Below are positions 24,543 through 32,712 of a DNA stretch of 64,000 nt, piece by piece (position 1 is the stretch's first letter; each line of letters opens with the position of its first letter). The notes beneath the pieces were generated by a model. It searched no databases and had not been told where the DNA came from. It worked only from the letters and a program-made list of their open reading frames with translations. A program made the translations under genes and the position numbers. Source of the DNA: Sphingobacterium multivorum. GTDB lineage: Bacteria > Bacteroidota > Bacteroidia > Sphingobacteriales > Sphingobacteriaceae. The stretch is taken from the NCBI RefSeq assembly GCF_900457465.1, contig NZ_UAUU01000002.1, forward strand, positions 1,054,001-1,118,000, given 5' to 3'.

Positions 24543-25865
24543 TCAATGACCAAGCCAATGTAAAATCAAGACGCCAATCAATCCAACAACAGAAACGAGC
24601 GTTTCCATCACCGTCCATGAGCGAAACGTATCCTTCATGCTCACTCCAAAATAAGATTTAAACATCCAAAACCCAGGATCGTTGACGTGTGAGAACATAA
24701 GACTACCCGCTCCCGTCGCTAGCACCATTAATTCAGGAGTAACCTTTCCTGCCTGCACAATGGGAAGCATAATGCCCGCTGCCGTGAGCCCAGCAACACT
24801 AGCCGAACCGATAACTAGGCGAATGATACCGGCTATTAACCATGCAAGCACAAGAGGCGACAAGCTCAGGTCTGCGGTTAGGTCAGCGATGTAGTTCGCT
24901 ACACCACTGTCTACCAAAATTTGCTTAAAGGCGCCTGATGCCGCAATGATAAAAAGGATCATCATTATCCCGCGGATTGCTTCTTCCACACTTTCTGATT
25001 GCTCCCGCAAACTTTTACCTTGGCGGATACCCATTGTGTACATCGCCATTAGCGATGCAATCATTAAAGCCACCACTGGGTCACCCAAGAAACGCAGTGC
25101 CTTCAGCCAAGAGGAGCCTTCTGGAAACATTAGATGGGAAAATGAACCAAAAGCAATTAAAATTATTGGAAAAAGCCCCGTAAATATACTAATTGCAAAC
25201 CCGGGAAGCTCCTTCCTATCCGCTTGATTGTGTTCCGGAAAAAACTCGGTCGGTGGATTGGTCGGAATACGCTTAAGCATCCTGCCAAAGAGCGGCCCAC
25301 CGATAATGATGGCAGGAATTGCCACAACAATGCCATAGACCATTGTTAAACCGATATCCGCTTTGTAGTTAAGCGCTATGGCCGTAGCTCCCGGATGCGG
25401 TGGCAAATAACCATGTGTCACGGACAGCGCTGCCAGCAACGGAATGGCTATGTAAAGCAAAGGCATTTTATTGGAAACACATACCATGAAAACGAATGGT
25501 ACTAAGACGATAAAACCGACATTGTAAAATAAGGGAATTCCTACTAAAAAGCCCGTGAGAACCATTGCCCAAGGTAAGTTCTTTTTGCCAAATACAGCCG
25601 TTAGTACCGTTGTAATCTTTTCTGCAGCACCACCCTCCGCCATCAATTTTCCCAGTAAAGACCCGAAAGCCAACAATAGTGCCAACTGGCCCATAGTGGT
25701 ACTCACTCCGTTTTCAACAGATTTAAGGATGTCGACGGCACTCATATTCATAGCAAAACCGACCGCAACAGAGGTTATCAGTAATGAAAAGATCGTGTTT
25801 AACCTGACGACGGTAACTAAAAGAAGTAGTAAAGCTACTCCCAAAATAACGATGATTAGAGGCAT
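24543..25865 (-). CDS. gntP: Gluconate:H+ symporter, GntP family
   Basis: The 440-residue inner-membrane permease has about 12 hydrophobic segments and the GntP-family blocks MPLIIVILGVALLLLLV, GKLMAEGGAAEKITTVL, LPPHPGATAIALNYKADIG and SHVNDPGFWMFKSYFGVSM. It imports gluconate or a related sugar acid with protons. It lies 16 bases after the gluconokinase gene and shares its operon and the terminator at 24327-24361. A relative specific for another sugar acid cannot be excluded by sequence alone. Confidence 0.93.
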   Translation of the reverse strand: MPLIIVILGVALLLLLVTVVRLNTIFSLLITSVAVGFAMNMSAVDILKSVENGVSTTMGQLALLLAFGSLLGKLMAEGGAAEKITTVLTAVFGKKNLPWAMVLTGFLVGIPLFYNVGFIVLVPFVFMVCVSNKMPLLYIAIPLLAALSVTHGYLPPHPGATAIALNYKADIGLTMVYGIVVAIPAIIIGGPLFGRMLKRIPTNPPTEFFPEHNQADRKELPGFAISIFTGLFPIILIAFGSFSHLMFPEGSSWLKALRFLGDPVVALMIASLMAMYTMGIRQGKSLREQSESVEEAIRGIMMILFIIAASGAFKQILVDSGVANYIADLTADLSLSPLVLAWLIAGIIRLVIGSASVAGLTAAGIMLPIVQAGKVTPELMVLATGAGSLMFSHVNDPGFWMFKSYFGVSMKDTFRSWTVMETLVSVVGLIGVLILHWLGH

Positions 25866-25881
25866 AATAATTTATATTTAC

Positions 25882-27393
25882 TTAAAACTCACCTTCCAAT
25901 ATATGGTACAGGCGTTCAAATTTCCGGAAGTTTTTCATATATACAGCGTGATTCTCCGCACTCGGTTTATAATAATGCTCGGTCTCTTGCTCTCCTTCCG
26001 CTTGTTTGTTTTTTATAGTAGGCTCACATCCCTGAATACCCAAGGCTTCCAAGCCTATCAATGCTGCTCCCCATGCAGAGCTTTCTACTGTATTTTTGGT
26101 GAATACAGGTTTATTGAAAATGTCTGCAAGCATCTGCACGAACAACGATGACCGCGCCAAGCCGCCGCTTGCAAAGATCGTATGAATGGGACCGGTGTTC
26201 TCCTCTAACGCGATTCCTACACTGTAAATTGCAAACAACATCCCTTCCATCATGGCACGTGCAAAGTGCGCCCTGCCATGATGCAACTGTATTCCAAAAT
26301 AAACACCTTTAGCATTGGAATTCCAATGTGGTGCCCGTTCACCAGTTAAATAGGGCAAGAATATCAAGCCCTCTGCCCCCGGAACGACGGAGCCGATCAA
26401 AGCATCTAACGACGCCGAAAGATCTCCATCTGCTTCCATTTGGGTATATTCGTTCAAAAAGTTGTCTCGAAACCAGTTGCGTAATACACCGCCATTATTA
26501 ACCGCACCACCAATTATATATTCATTTGATCTCAGTAGGTAGGTAAATAGTCTTTGTTTTTTTTCTTGATTTGCCTGCGAGCTTGCTACGCGAATAGCTC
26601 CACTGGTACCTACAGTTACCGAAGCCACTCCAGGACGTATAGCTCCTACTCCGAGATTAGCCAAACAACCATCGCTACCACCTATAACAAAAGGGGTATC
26701 TTCAGGGATATGCATCAAGGCCGCAATTTCTCGGCTAGGCATATTTAAAATATAATTGACCGGAACTGGAGATGCTAGCTGTTCTTCCGATATGCCCGCC
26801 AAGCTTAACGCCTGATCAGACCATCTTAGGTGATGTATGTCGAAAAGCCCTGTTGCAGATGCAATGGAATGATCGACCACATACACGCCAAAGAGCCGGT
26901 AAAAAAGAAATTCTTTGATACCGATAAACTTGTACGATTGAGCAAATAATTTTTGATCATTGGCCCCTATCCACATTAATTTGCAAAGCAAAGACATGGG
27001 ATGTATTGGTGTACCCGTCTGCTGATAAAGCAACCTGCCCGCCTCACTTGCCTCCAAGGCAACCGCAATATGCTCACTTCTGCGATCTGCCCATATAATG
27101 CAATTGCTAAGTGGCTGTCCTGCCGAGTCAACAGCGATCAGTCCGTGCATAGCACTGCTCACCGAAATACATACAGGTTTCGGTATCTCCACACTAGATT
27201 GCCTTAAGCTAATCATGACATGCATAATAGAATCAATACATGCGCCATAAACAATCTCCGGATCTTGCTCATACCACCCTTCCAACGGGTTTATTATAGG
27301 ATAAGGTATACTATGCTGGGATAAGATGTTACCTGCGTGGTCAAATGCAACAGCTTTCGCAGATGATGTCCCAATGTCTAATCCAATGATCAT
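25882..27393 (-). CDS. gntK: Gluconokinase, FGGY family
   Basis: The 503-residue kinase phosphorylates gluconate to 6-phosphogluconate. It has the FGGY N-terminal ATPase fold (MIIGLDIGTSSAKAVAFD), the HPMSLLCKLMWI segment and the C-terminal signature region (FASGGLARSSLFVQMLADIFNKPV). The PLEGWYEQDPE block and pairing with GntP support gluconate over xylulose or glycerol as substrate. The product would enter the pentose-phosphate pathway through Gnd, of which only a remnant is present just upstream on the other strand. Confidence 0.9.
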   Translation of the reverse strand: MIIGLDIGTSSAKAVAFDHAGNILSQHSIPYPIINPLEGWYEQDPEIVYGACIDSIMHVMISLRQSSVEIPKPVCISVSSAMHGLIAVDSAGQPLSNCIIWADRRSEHIAVALEASEAGRLLYQQTGTPIHPMSLLCKLMWIGANDQKLFAQSYKFIGIKEFLFYRLFGVYVVDHSIASATGLFDIHHLRWSDQALSLAGISEEQLASPVPVNYILNMPSREIAALMHIPEDTPFVIGGSDGCLANLGVGAIRPGVASVTVGTSGAIRVASSQANQEKKQRLFTYLLRSNEYIIGGAVNNGGVLRNWFRDNFLNEYTQMEADGDLSASLDALIGSVVPGAEGLIFLPYLTGERAPHWNSNAKGVYFGIQLHHGRAHFARAMMEGMLFAIYSVGIALEENTGPIHTIFASGGLARSSLFVQMLADIFNKPVFTKNTVESSAWGAALIGLEALGIQGCEPTIKNKQAEGEQETEHYYKPSAENHAVYMKNFRKFERLYHILEGEF

Positions 27394-27573
27394 AAATAAA
27401 ATTGATGTTTAGGAAAGTTCAATATACGGAATATCTGTTAGCTTACAACAAAAGGCTCAATACCAGCAAAGTAATTGGAGCGAGAAAATCGCCGCATACC
27501 GATCTACTGATAATTGTCTTTCGTAGTATCAACATAAATGGTAAATTTCAACTTAGAAAAATGGTATTAAACG

Positions 27574-27753
27574 ATGAGTATAGACAAAAAGAATAACTAC
27601 GATTTTGGAATAGTTGGACTCGGCGTAATGGTATTGATCGGGAAGGTGTCTTTCACACACTTTGGGATTAAGGAAAAAAAGCTTGAAGGCTCGATTAATA
27701 TTCTTTTAAAACACAAAAAAGCGGCTTTTATATCAAAAAGCCGCTTTTTATAA
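27574..27753 (+). pseudogene. gnd: Remnant of gnd (6-phosphogluconate dehydrogenase), 5' end only
   Basis: The ORF from the ATG at 27574 begins MSIDKKNNYDFGIVGLGVM, which matches the start of Gnd (YDFGxIGLGVMG, the NADP-binding Gly motif). After codon 19 it becomes unrelated (VLIGKVSFTHFG...) and stops at 27753 inside a terminator. Only the first about 57 bases of gnd appear to survive, upstream of gntK. I infer a deletion that fused the gnd start to downstream sequence. The region 27394-27573 shows no gene and should hold the gntK promoter. Confidence 0.6.
27715..27750 (-). terminator. Terminator after the ABC-F gene, bidirectional
   Basis: AAAAAGCGGCTTTT and AAAAGCCGCTTTTT arms form a strong hairpin flanked by A-runs and T-runs on both sides, so it can act on both strands. 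It lies about 45 bases beyond the stop of the minus-strand ABC-F gene. Confidence 0.85.
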
Positions 27754-27793
27754 CTGAGCCCCTATCGGGTTTTACACGACGTTTATCTAGATG

Positions 27794-29425
27794 CTAACGT
27801 TCAATATCTTTCAAGCTACTCATCTTCTTGTATTCCAAGAAACCTTTAATATCTTCAAAATGCTCCCGTACACGTTTATTTCCGAATTCAAAGACTTTCT
27901 CTGCCAAACCATCCAAAAAGTCACGGTCGTGCGAAACAAGGATCAATGTACCATCGAAATCTTTTAAAGCATCTTTGATAATGTCCTTTGTCTTCATATC
28001 CAAATGGTTTGTGGGCTCATCAAGAATCAATACATTGACCGGTTCCAACAACAATTTTATCATCGCCAAACGCGTTCTCTCCCCTCCAGATAATACTTTC
28101 ACCTTTTTAGTTGTATCATCGCCGCTAAACATGAAAGCCCCCAAAAGATCTTTCATTTTAACACGTACATCGCCTACTGCGATTTGATCAATGGTATCAA
28201 AAACAGTCATTTCACCATCAAGTAAGGCTGCCTGATTCTGTGCGAAATAGCCAATTTTTGCATTGTGGCCAACTTTTAACGTACCTTCGAAATCGATCTC
28301 ACCCATAATTGCTTTGATCATGGTAGATTTACCCTCACCGTTCTTTCCGACAAAAGCAACCTTTTCACCACGTTCGATAACCATATTTGCTTTTTGAAAC
28401 ACAACATGTTCATCATAAGCTTTGGTTAGATCCTCAACAATAACAGGATATTGACCCGAACGCGGAGATGGTGGGAACTTAAGACGCAATGCGGAAGTAT
28501 CCACTTCGTCAATCTCGATGATTTCCAATTTCTCCAACATCTTTACACGTGATTGTACCTGCAATGTTTTAGAATAGGTTCCTCTGAAACGATCAATAAA
28601 CTCCTGATTGTCCGCAATAAAGCGTTGTTGCTCTTCATATGCTTTTAGCTGATGCTGGCGACGCTCCTGACGTAATTCCAGGTAATGACTATACTTGGCA
28701 CGATAATCATAAATCCGTCCCATCGTCACCTCAATGGTCCTATTGGTGATATTGTCGACAAATGCCCTATCGTGCGAAATAACGATAACTGCTTTAGCCG
28801 AATTGACCAAGAAATCTTCCAGCCATTGAATACTCTCGATATCCATGTGGTTGGTTGGCTCATCCAATAAAATCAAATCCGGCTTCTTCAATAATATTTT
28901 AGCTAATTCGATACGCATCCGCCAACCACCCGAAAACTCAGAAGTCTGTCTTGTAAAATCAGAACGCTCAAAACCGAGTCCCTTCAAGACCTTTTCAACT
29001 TCTGCATCATAATTAACTTCCTCAATTGAATAGAACTTTTCGCTTAATTCGGATACACGTTCGATCAATTGCATATAATCATCAGACTCATAGTCTGTAC
29101 GGATATTTAATTGCTCATTCAGGTTTTCCAACTCATCACGCATACCATAGACTTCTTCGAAAGCCTTTGACGTTTCCTCAAAAACAGTCACGTTATCCTC
29201 TGTTAGCAAATGTTGCGGTAAATAGGCTATAATGGCATCTTTCGGACCAGCAACATTACCTGTAGTAGGTTTACCCACTCCAGCGATAATTTTCAATAAA
29301 GTCGATTTACCGGCGCCATTTTTACCCATCAATGCGATCTTATCATTCTCATTGATGGAGAAGGATACATCTGAAAAAAGAGTTGTTCCCCCAAAGGAAA
29401 CAGAAATATTATTTACGTCAATCAC
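27794..29425 (-). CDS. ABC-F family ATP-binding protein
   Basis: The protein has two ABC ATPase domains and no membrane domain. Walker A motifs are GKNGAGKST and GKNGEGKST, the signatures FSGGWRMR and LSGGERTR, and Walker B LILLDEPTNHMD and LILDEPTNHLD, with the ABC-F linker between. ABC-F proteins act on the ribosome in translation or antibiotic protection. I chose the GTG at 29425 (IDVNNISVSFGG follows; 543 residues), which matches the family start. An ATG at 29482 would add 19 atypical residues and nearly reach the divergent trmD promoter. The subgroup (EttA, Uup or YbiT-like) is not certain. Confidence 0.92.
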   Translation of the reverse strand: MIDVNNISVSFGGTTLFSDVSFSINENDKIALMGKNGAGKSTLLKIIAGVGKPTTGNVAGPKDAIIAYLPQHLLTEDNVTVFEETSKAFEEVYGMRDELENLNEQLNIRTDYESDDYMQLIERVSELSEKFYSIEEVNYDAEVEKVLKGLGFERSDFTRQTSEFSGGWRMRIELAKILLKKPDLILLDEPTNHMDIESIQWLEDFLVNSAKAVIVISHDRAFVDNITNRTIEVTMGRIYDYRAKYSHYLELRQERRQHQLKAYEEQQRFIADNQEFIDRFRGTYSKTLQVQSRVKMLEKLEIIEIDEVDTSALRLKFPPSPRSGQYPVIVEDLTKAYDEHVVFQKANMVIERGEKVAFVGKNGEGKSTMIKAIMGEIDFEGTLKVGHNAKIGYFAQNQAALLDGEMTVFDTIDQIAVGDVRVKMKDLLGAFMFSGDDTTKKVKVLSGGERTRLAMIKLLLEPVNVLILDEPTNHLDMKTKDIIKDALKDFDGTLILVSHDRDFLDGLAEKVFEFGNKRVREHFEDIKGFLEYKKMSSLKDIER

Positions 29426-29497
29426 TGTATATACACTTAATTTTGGCACAAAGATAAGCGAATCAATCTTATAAATAGACAATGGTGCATTTTTGTG

Positions 29498-29505
29498 TAT
29501 CTTTG
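29498..29505 (+). promoter_or_regulatory. -7 element of trmD promoter; near-leaderless mRNA
   Basis: TATCTTTG (29498-29505) fits TAnnTTTG and ends only four bases before the trmD ATG at 29510. Transcription would start at or next to the start codon. No good TTTG is visible 19 bp upstream, so the call rests on one element. Confidence 0.5.
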
Positions 29506-29509
29506 CCCC

Positions 29510-30187
29510 ATGCGTTTTGATATTATTACGGTCTTACCTGACCTCTTGGAAAGTCCATTTGCACACTCTATTTTGCAACGAGCAAAGAACAAAGGCTTGG
29601 CTGAAATATATGTCCATAATTTAAGAGACTATTCAACAAATAAACACAAAAGTGTCGATGATTATCCGTACGGGGGCGGATCGGGCATGGTCCTTCAAAT
29701 AGAACCCTTTGCCAAGTGTATTGAGGAATTGCAGTCTGAACGGGAATACGATGAGATCATTTACATGACTCCCGATGGTGAAACATTCAATCAGGATATT
29801 GCGAACGGATTATCGACAAAAGGAAATATGATGATTCTCTGTGGGCATTACAAGGGAATAGATCAACGTATCCGTGATATTTATGTAACAAAGGAGATAT
29901 CTGTAGGTGATTATGTATTGTCTGGAGGTGAACTTCCAGCGGCGATTGTTACAGATGCTGTGATCCGTCTGATTCCCGGAGTTTTGTCGGATGAAACATC
30001 CGCGCTTTCAGATTCTTTTCAGGATGGATTACTTGATGCACCTATCTATACACGCCCTGCAGACTGGAAAGGCCACAAAGTGCCTGATATTCTCCTTAGT
30101 GGTCATGAGGCAAAAATCGCTGCATGGAAAGATGAACAACAGTTAAAAAGAACACAAGAAAGACGTCCTGATTTATTAAATGATTAA
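29510..30187 (+). CDS. trmD: tRNA (guanine-N1)-methyltransferase TrmD
   Basis: TrmD methylates G37 next to the anticodon and prevents frameshifting. The 225-residue protein has the usual length and the SPOUT trefoil-knot motifs [23 protein letters not shown] and [13 protein letters not shown] start it at [11 protein letters not shown] (29510). An upstream ATG at 29495 lies inside the promoter. It stands alone rather than in the rpsP-rimM-trmD-rplS operon known from many bacteria. Confidence 0.97.
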   Translation: MRFDIITVLPDLLESPFAHSILQRAKNKGLAEIYVHNLRDYSTNKHKSVDDYPYGGGSGMVLQIEPFAKCIEELQSEREYDEIIYMTPDGETFNQDIANGLSTKGNMMILCGHYKGIDQRIRDIYVTKEISVGDYVLSGGELPAAIVTDAVIRLIPGVLSDETSALSDSFQDGLLDAPIYTRPADWKGHKVPDILLSGHEAKIAAWKDEQQLKRTQERRPDLLND

Positions 30188-30224
30188 GAAATAAGGTGAA
30201 TTTTTGTTTTTTTGTCACAAAAAG

Positions 30225-30254
30225 TTTGCTTATTTATTTTTTTTTATAAATTTG
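30225..30254 (+). promoter_or_regulatory. Promoter of the trp operon
   Basis: TTTG (30225-30228) and TAAATTTG (30247-30254) are 18 bp apart. Transcription would begin near 30260, just before the leader-peptide ATG at 30262. Confidence 0.75.
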
Positions 30255-30261
30255 TGTAATA

Positions 30262-30324
30262 ATGACACGAAGATATACAAATACAAATTGGTGGTGGCCT
30301 GAAGCAATAAGCATCGGGAACTAA
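30262..30324 (+). CDS. trpL: trp leader peptide
   Basis: A 20-codon ORF (ATG 30262, TAA 30322-30324) reads MTRRYTNTN, then Trp-Trp-Trp at codons 10-12 (30289-30297), then PEAISIGN. Three consecutive Trp codons in a short ORF between the trp promoter and a terminator are the hallmark of attenuation by ribosome stalling. The start codon is within a few bases of the predicted transcription start, so the leader mRNA is probably leaderless. Codons 17-19 carry AGCATCGGG, which is also the antiterminator strand. Confidence 0.88.
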   Translation: MTRRYTNTNWWWPEAISIGN

Positions 30325-30410
30325 TTGGTATTGTCATAATATTTCATAATCAACCAAAACCATTTATGGAAATTCCAACCCCGATGCTGACCAGTATCGG
30401 GGTTTTTTTA
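30310..30410 (+). promoter_or_regulatory. Transcription attenuator of the trp operon
   Basis: The terminator is a 12-bp stem (30377-30388 with 30393-30404; outer part AACCCCGAT/ATCGGGGTT, loop GACC) followed by seven T. The strand AGCATCGGG (30310-30318), inside the leader ORF, is perfectly complementary to CCCGATGCT (30380-30388), the left arm of the terminator. A ribosome stalled at the Trp codons leaves 30310-30318 free to pair and blocks termination. A ribosome at the stop codon covers it and lets the terminator form. Confidence 0.87.
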
Positions 30411-30445
30411 TACATAATTTACAAAAAGAAGATAAGACACAAAAA

Positions 30446-31849
30446 ATGAAGTATACATTCAAAACACAAACCAGAAAGTTGCTTGCGGATACAACTACCC
30501 CCGTGAGCATCTATCTTCGTCTAAGAGATATCTTTCCAAACTCCTTGTTACTGGAAAGCTCCGACTACCATAGTCGCGACAACAACATAAGTTATATCTG
30601 TTGTCAACCAATAGCTGGAATCCAGCTCGATGAGGAAGAGCTGACGCTCACTTATCCGGGTAGAGAACGTATCGCAAAAAGTGCACACGAAATCGAATTA
30701 CGTCAAGAAGTTTCCGATTTTAGAAATTCGTTCGAAGATCATACAATTGCTGAACTTAACTTGATCTCCAATGGCCTATTTGGTTACTTCACCTTCGATT
30801 GTATTGAACACTTTGAGGACATCAAACTCACAACAACGGTAGATCCAGCACGGAAAATACCGTTTATGCAATATCATGTTTACAAATATGTCATTGCCAT
30901 CGACCACTTCCGTAATCAACTCTATATTTTTGAACATCTGCTGGACGACGAAGAATCAGAACTTGAAAGAATGCAGTTCCTTATTCAGAACAAAAACTTC
31001 CCTGAATATACCTTCAAACTAGCTGGTGAGGAAAGCTCCAATCGTACCGATGAAGAACACCGTCAGCTGGTCAAGAAGATGAAAGAGCATATCCAACGTG
31101 GCGATGTATTCCAGATTGTTCCATCCAGAGGCTTTAAGACACCATTCTCTGGTGATGAATTCAATGTCTATCGTGCACTCCGCTCCATCAACCCATCACC
31201 TTATCTTTTCTATTTTGACTACGGTGACTTTAAACTTTTCGGATCTTCGCCTGAGGCTCAACTGCGTATTCACGGAAAACAAGCGACGATTTTCCCTATT
31301 GCAGGAACATTTAAACGGACAGGCAACATGGAAGAAGATCAAAAAATAGCCACCAAACTCAAAGAAGATCCAAAAGAGACTTCAGAACATGTTATGCTCG
31401 TAGATCTTGCCCGCAATGACTTAAGTAGACATTGTACCCAAGTTAAAGTTGAGTCCTACATGGAACCACAATATTACTCCCATATTATCCACTTGGTCTC
31501 TAAAGTAACGGGCACATTAAAAGATAATATCAATCCATTTGACATCGTAGGCGATACGTATCCAGCGGGTACACTTTCAGGTGCTCCAAAACATATGGCG
31601 TTGACACTGATTGATCGTTACGAAGGATTACAACGCTCATTTTATTCTGGTGCAATTGGATTCATGGGTTTTAACGGCGACTTTAATCATGCCATTATGA
31701 TTCGTTCCTTCCTAAGTAAACAAAACACCCTACACTATCAGGCCGGCGGTGGTATTGTACTAGATTCAGATCCTGAAATGGAGCTACAAGAAGTAAATAA
31801 CAAAATTGCTGCTCTACGAAAAGCATTACAATTAGCAGAAACATTATGA
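30446..31849 (+). CDS. trpE: Anthranilate synthase component I TrpE
   Basis: TrpE converts chorismate to anthranilate with ammonia from TrpG. The 467-residue product has the N-terminal regulatory motif LLLESSDYH (the LLES element for feedback by Trp) and chorismate-binding blocks PSPYLFYFDYGDFKLFGSSPEA, AGTFKRTGN, VDLARNDLSRHC and AGTLSGAPKHMA. The LLES motif and the Trp-rich leader distinguish it from PabB. Its stop overlaps the start of the chorismate mutase gene (ATGA). Confidence 0.96.
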   Translation: MKYTFKTQTRKLLADTTTPVSIYLRLRDIFPNSLLLESSDYHSRDNNISYICCQPIAGIQLDEEELTLTYPGRERIAKSAHEIELRQEVSDFRNSFEDHTIAELNLISNGLFGYFTFDCIEHFEDIKLTTTVDPARKIPFMQYHVYKYVIAIDHFRNQLYIFEHLLDDEESELERMQFLIQNKNFPEYTFKLAGEESSNRTDEEHRQLVKKMKEHIQRGDVFQIVPSRGFKTPFSGDEFNVYRALRSINPSPYLFYFDYGDFKLFGSSPEAQLRIHGKQATIFPIAGTFKRTGNMEEDQKIATKLKEDPKETSEHVMLVDLARNDLSRHCTQVKVESYMEPQYYSHIIHLVSKVTGTLKDNINPFDIVGDTYPAGTLSGAPKHMALTLIDRYEGLQRSFYSGAIGFMGFNGDFNHAIMIRSFLSKQNTLHYQAGGGIVLDSDPEMELQEVNNKIAALRKALQLAETL

Positions 31850-32139
31850 TCAGACCATTGGAATACTGTGTCAACAAGCAACATATCCATGATTCGGTAG
31901 ACACTATTGACAACCGCATCGTTGAGCTATTGGCATTACGAAAAACCTATATCGGTAAAGGTAAGGCCTTCAAGGATGAGCAAAACGAAGAGCAGCATAT
32001 TATTCGGAACCTGGGCAGTAATTATGGAGTGCTGGCAAAAAGATTTAATTTGCCAACCGAATTTATTCAATCTATATTTCAGGAAATTGAAAATTATATT
32101 AATCAAGATTTTATAGTAAAAGGTTATGAGCAACAATAA
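31846..32139 (+). CDS. Chorismate mutase-like (AroQ class) protein in the trp operon
   Basis: The 97-residue all-helical protein resembles monofunctional AroQ: HDSVDTIDNRIVELLALRKTYIGKGKAFKDEQNEEQHI matches the first two helices, with Arg and Lys at the positions of catalytic residues (LALRK, GKGKA), and the third helix ends NYINQD. Chorismate mutase makes prephenate for Phe and Tyr. It overlaps trpE by four bases and trpG by 14, so it is translated with them. A Phe/Tyr branch enzyme within Trp attenuation control is odd. It might instead be inactive or a regulator at the branch point. Confidence 0.75.
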   Translation: MIRPLEYCVNKQHIHDSVDTIDNRIVELLALRKTYIGKGKAFKDEQNEEQHIIRNLGSNYGVLAKRFNLPTEFIQSIFQEIENYINQDFIVKGYEQQ

Positions 32140-32701
32140 AATAGTCGTTATAGACAACTACGATTCGTTCACTTACAACTTGGTCCATTTGTTACAGGAA
32201 TTAGATCAAGAGTATGTTGTATGGAGAAATGATAAATTCAAACTGGAAGATATTGATGCTTTCGATAAAATACTTCTTTCGCCCGGACCAGGCATTCCGG
32301 AAGAAGCTGGATTATTGCTTGATGTTATCCGTACCTACGCTCCACATAAAAGTATATTGGGCATTTGTTTGGGCCAACAGGCGATCGCAGAGGTTTTTGG
32401 TGGTACGCTATTCAATATGGAAAAACCTTTGCATGGCGTAGCAACAAATATTACCGTTGTTGATGAGTCAGAAAAATTGTTTCGCGACTTCCCAAAAGAT
32501 TCCAAAATAGGACGCTATCATTCTTGGGCCGTAAACAAAGACACCTTACCGGCTAGCCTCAAGGTAACGGCGATCGACGAGAATGGCATCATTATGGCCT
32601 TAACCCATACTGAATACGATGTAAGGGGAATGCAGTTCCACCCAGAGTCGGTATTAACCACAAATGGTAAGAAAATAATTGAAAACTGGTTGGGAATCTA
32701 A
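32126..32701 (+). CDS. trpG: Anthranilate synthase component II TrpG (glutamine amidotransferase)
   Basis: TrpG supplies ammonia from glutamine to TrpE. The 191-residue class I amidotransferase has IDNYDSFTYNLVH, the oxyanion region LSPGPGIPEEAG, the catalytic Cys in LGICLGQQAIAE, and His-Glu in GMQFHPESVLT. The protein may also serve PabB, as in some other bacteria. It overlaps the chorismate mutase gene by 14 bases and is followed 11 bases later by trpC. No trpD lies between them. Confidence 0.95.
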   Translation: MSNNKIVVIDNYDSFTYNLVHLLQELDQEYVVWRNDKFKLEDIDAFDKILLSPGPGIPEEAGLLLDVIRTYAPHKSILGICLGQQAIAEVFGGTLFNMEKPLHGVATNITVVDESEKLFRDFPKDSKIGRYHSWAVNKDTLPASLKVTAIDENGIIMALTHTEYDVRGMQFHPESVLTTNGKKIIENWLGI

Positions 32702-32712
32702 CATCTAGAAAA

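Noticed and set aside
27402..27596. 64-codon plus-strand ORF upstream of the gnd remnant
   Set aside because: It has no recognisable motif, and its end overlaps the gnd remnant in another frame.
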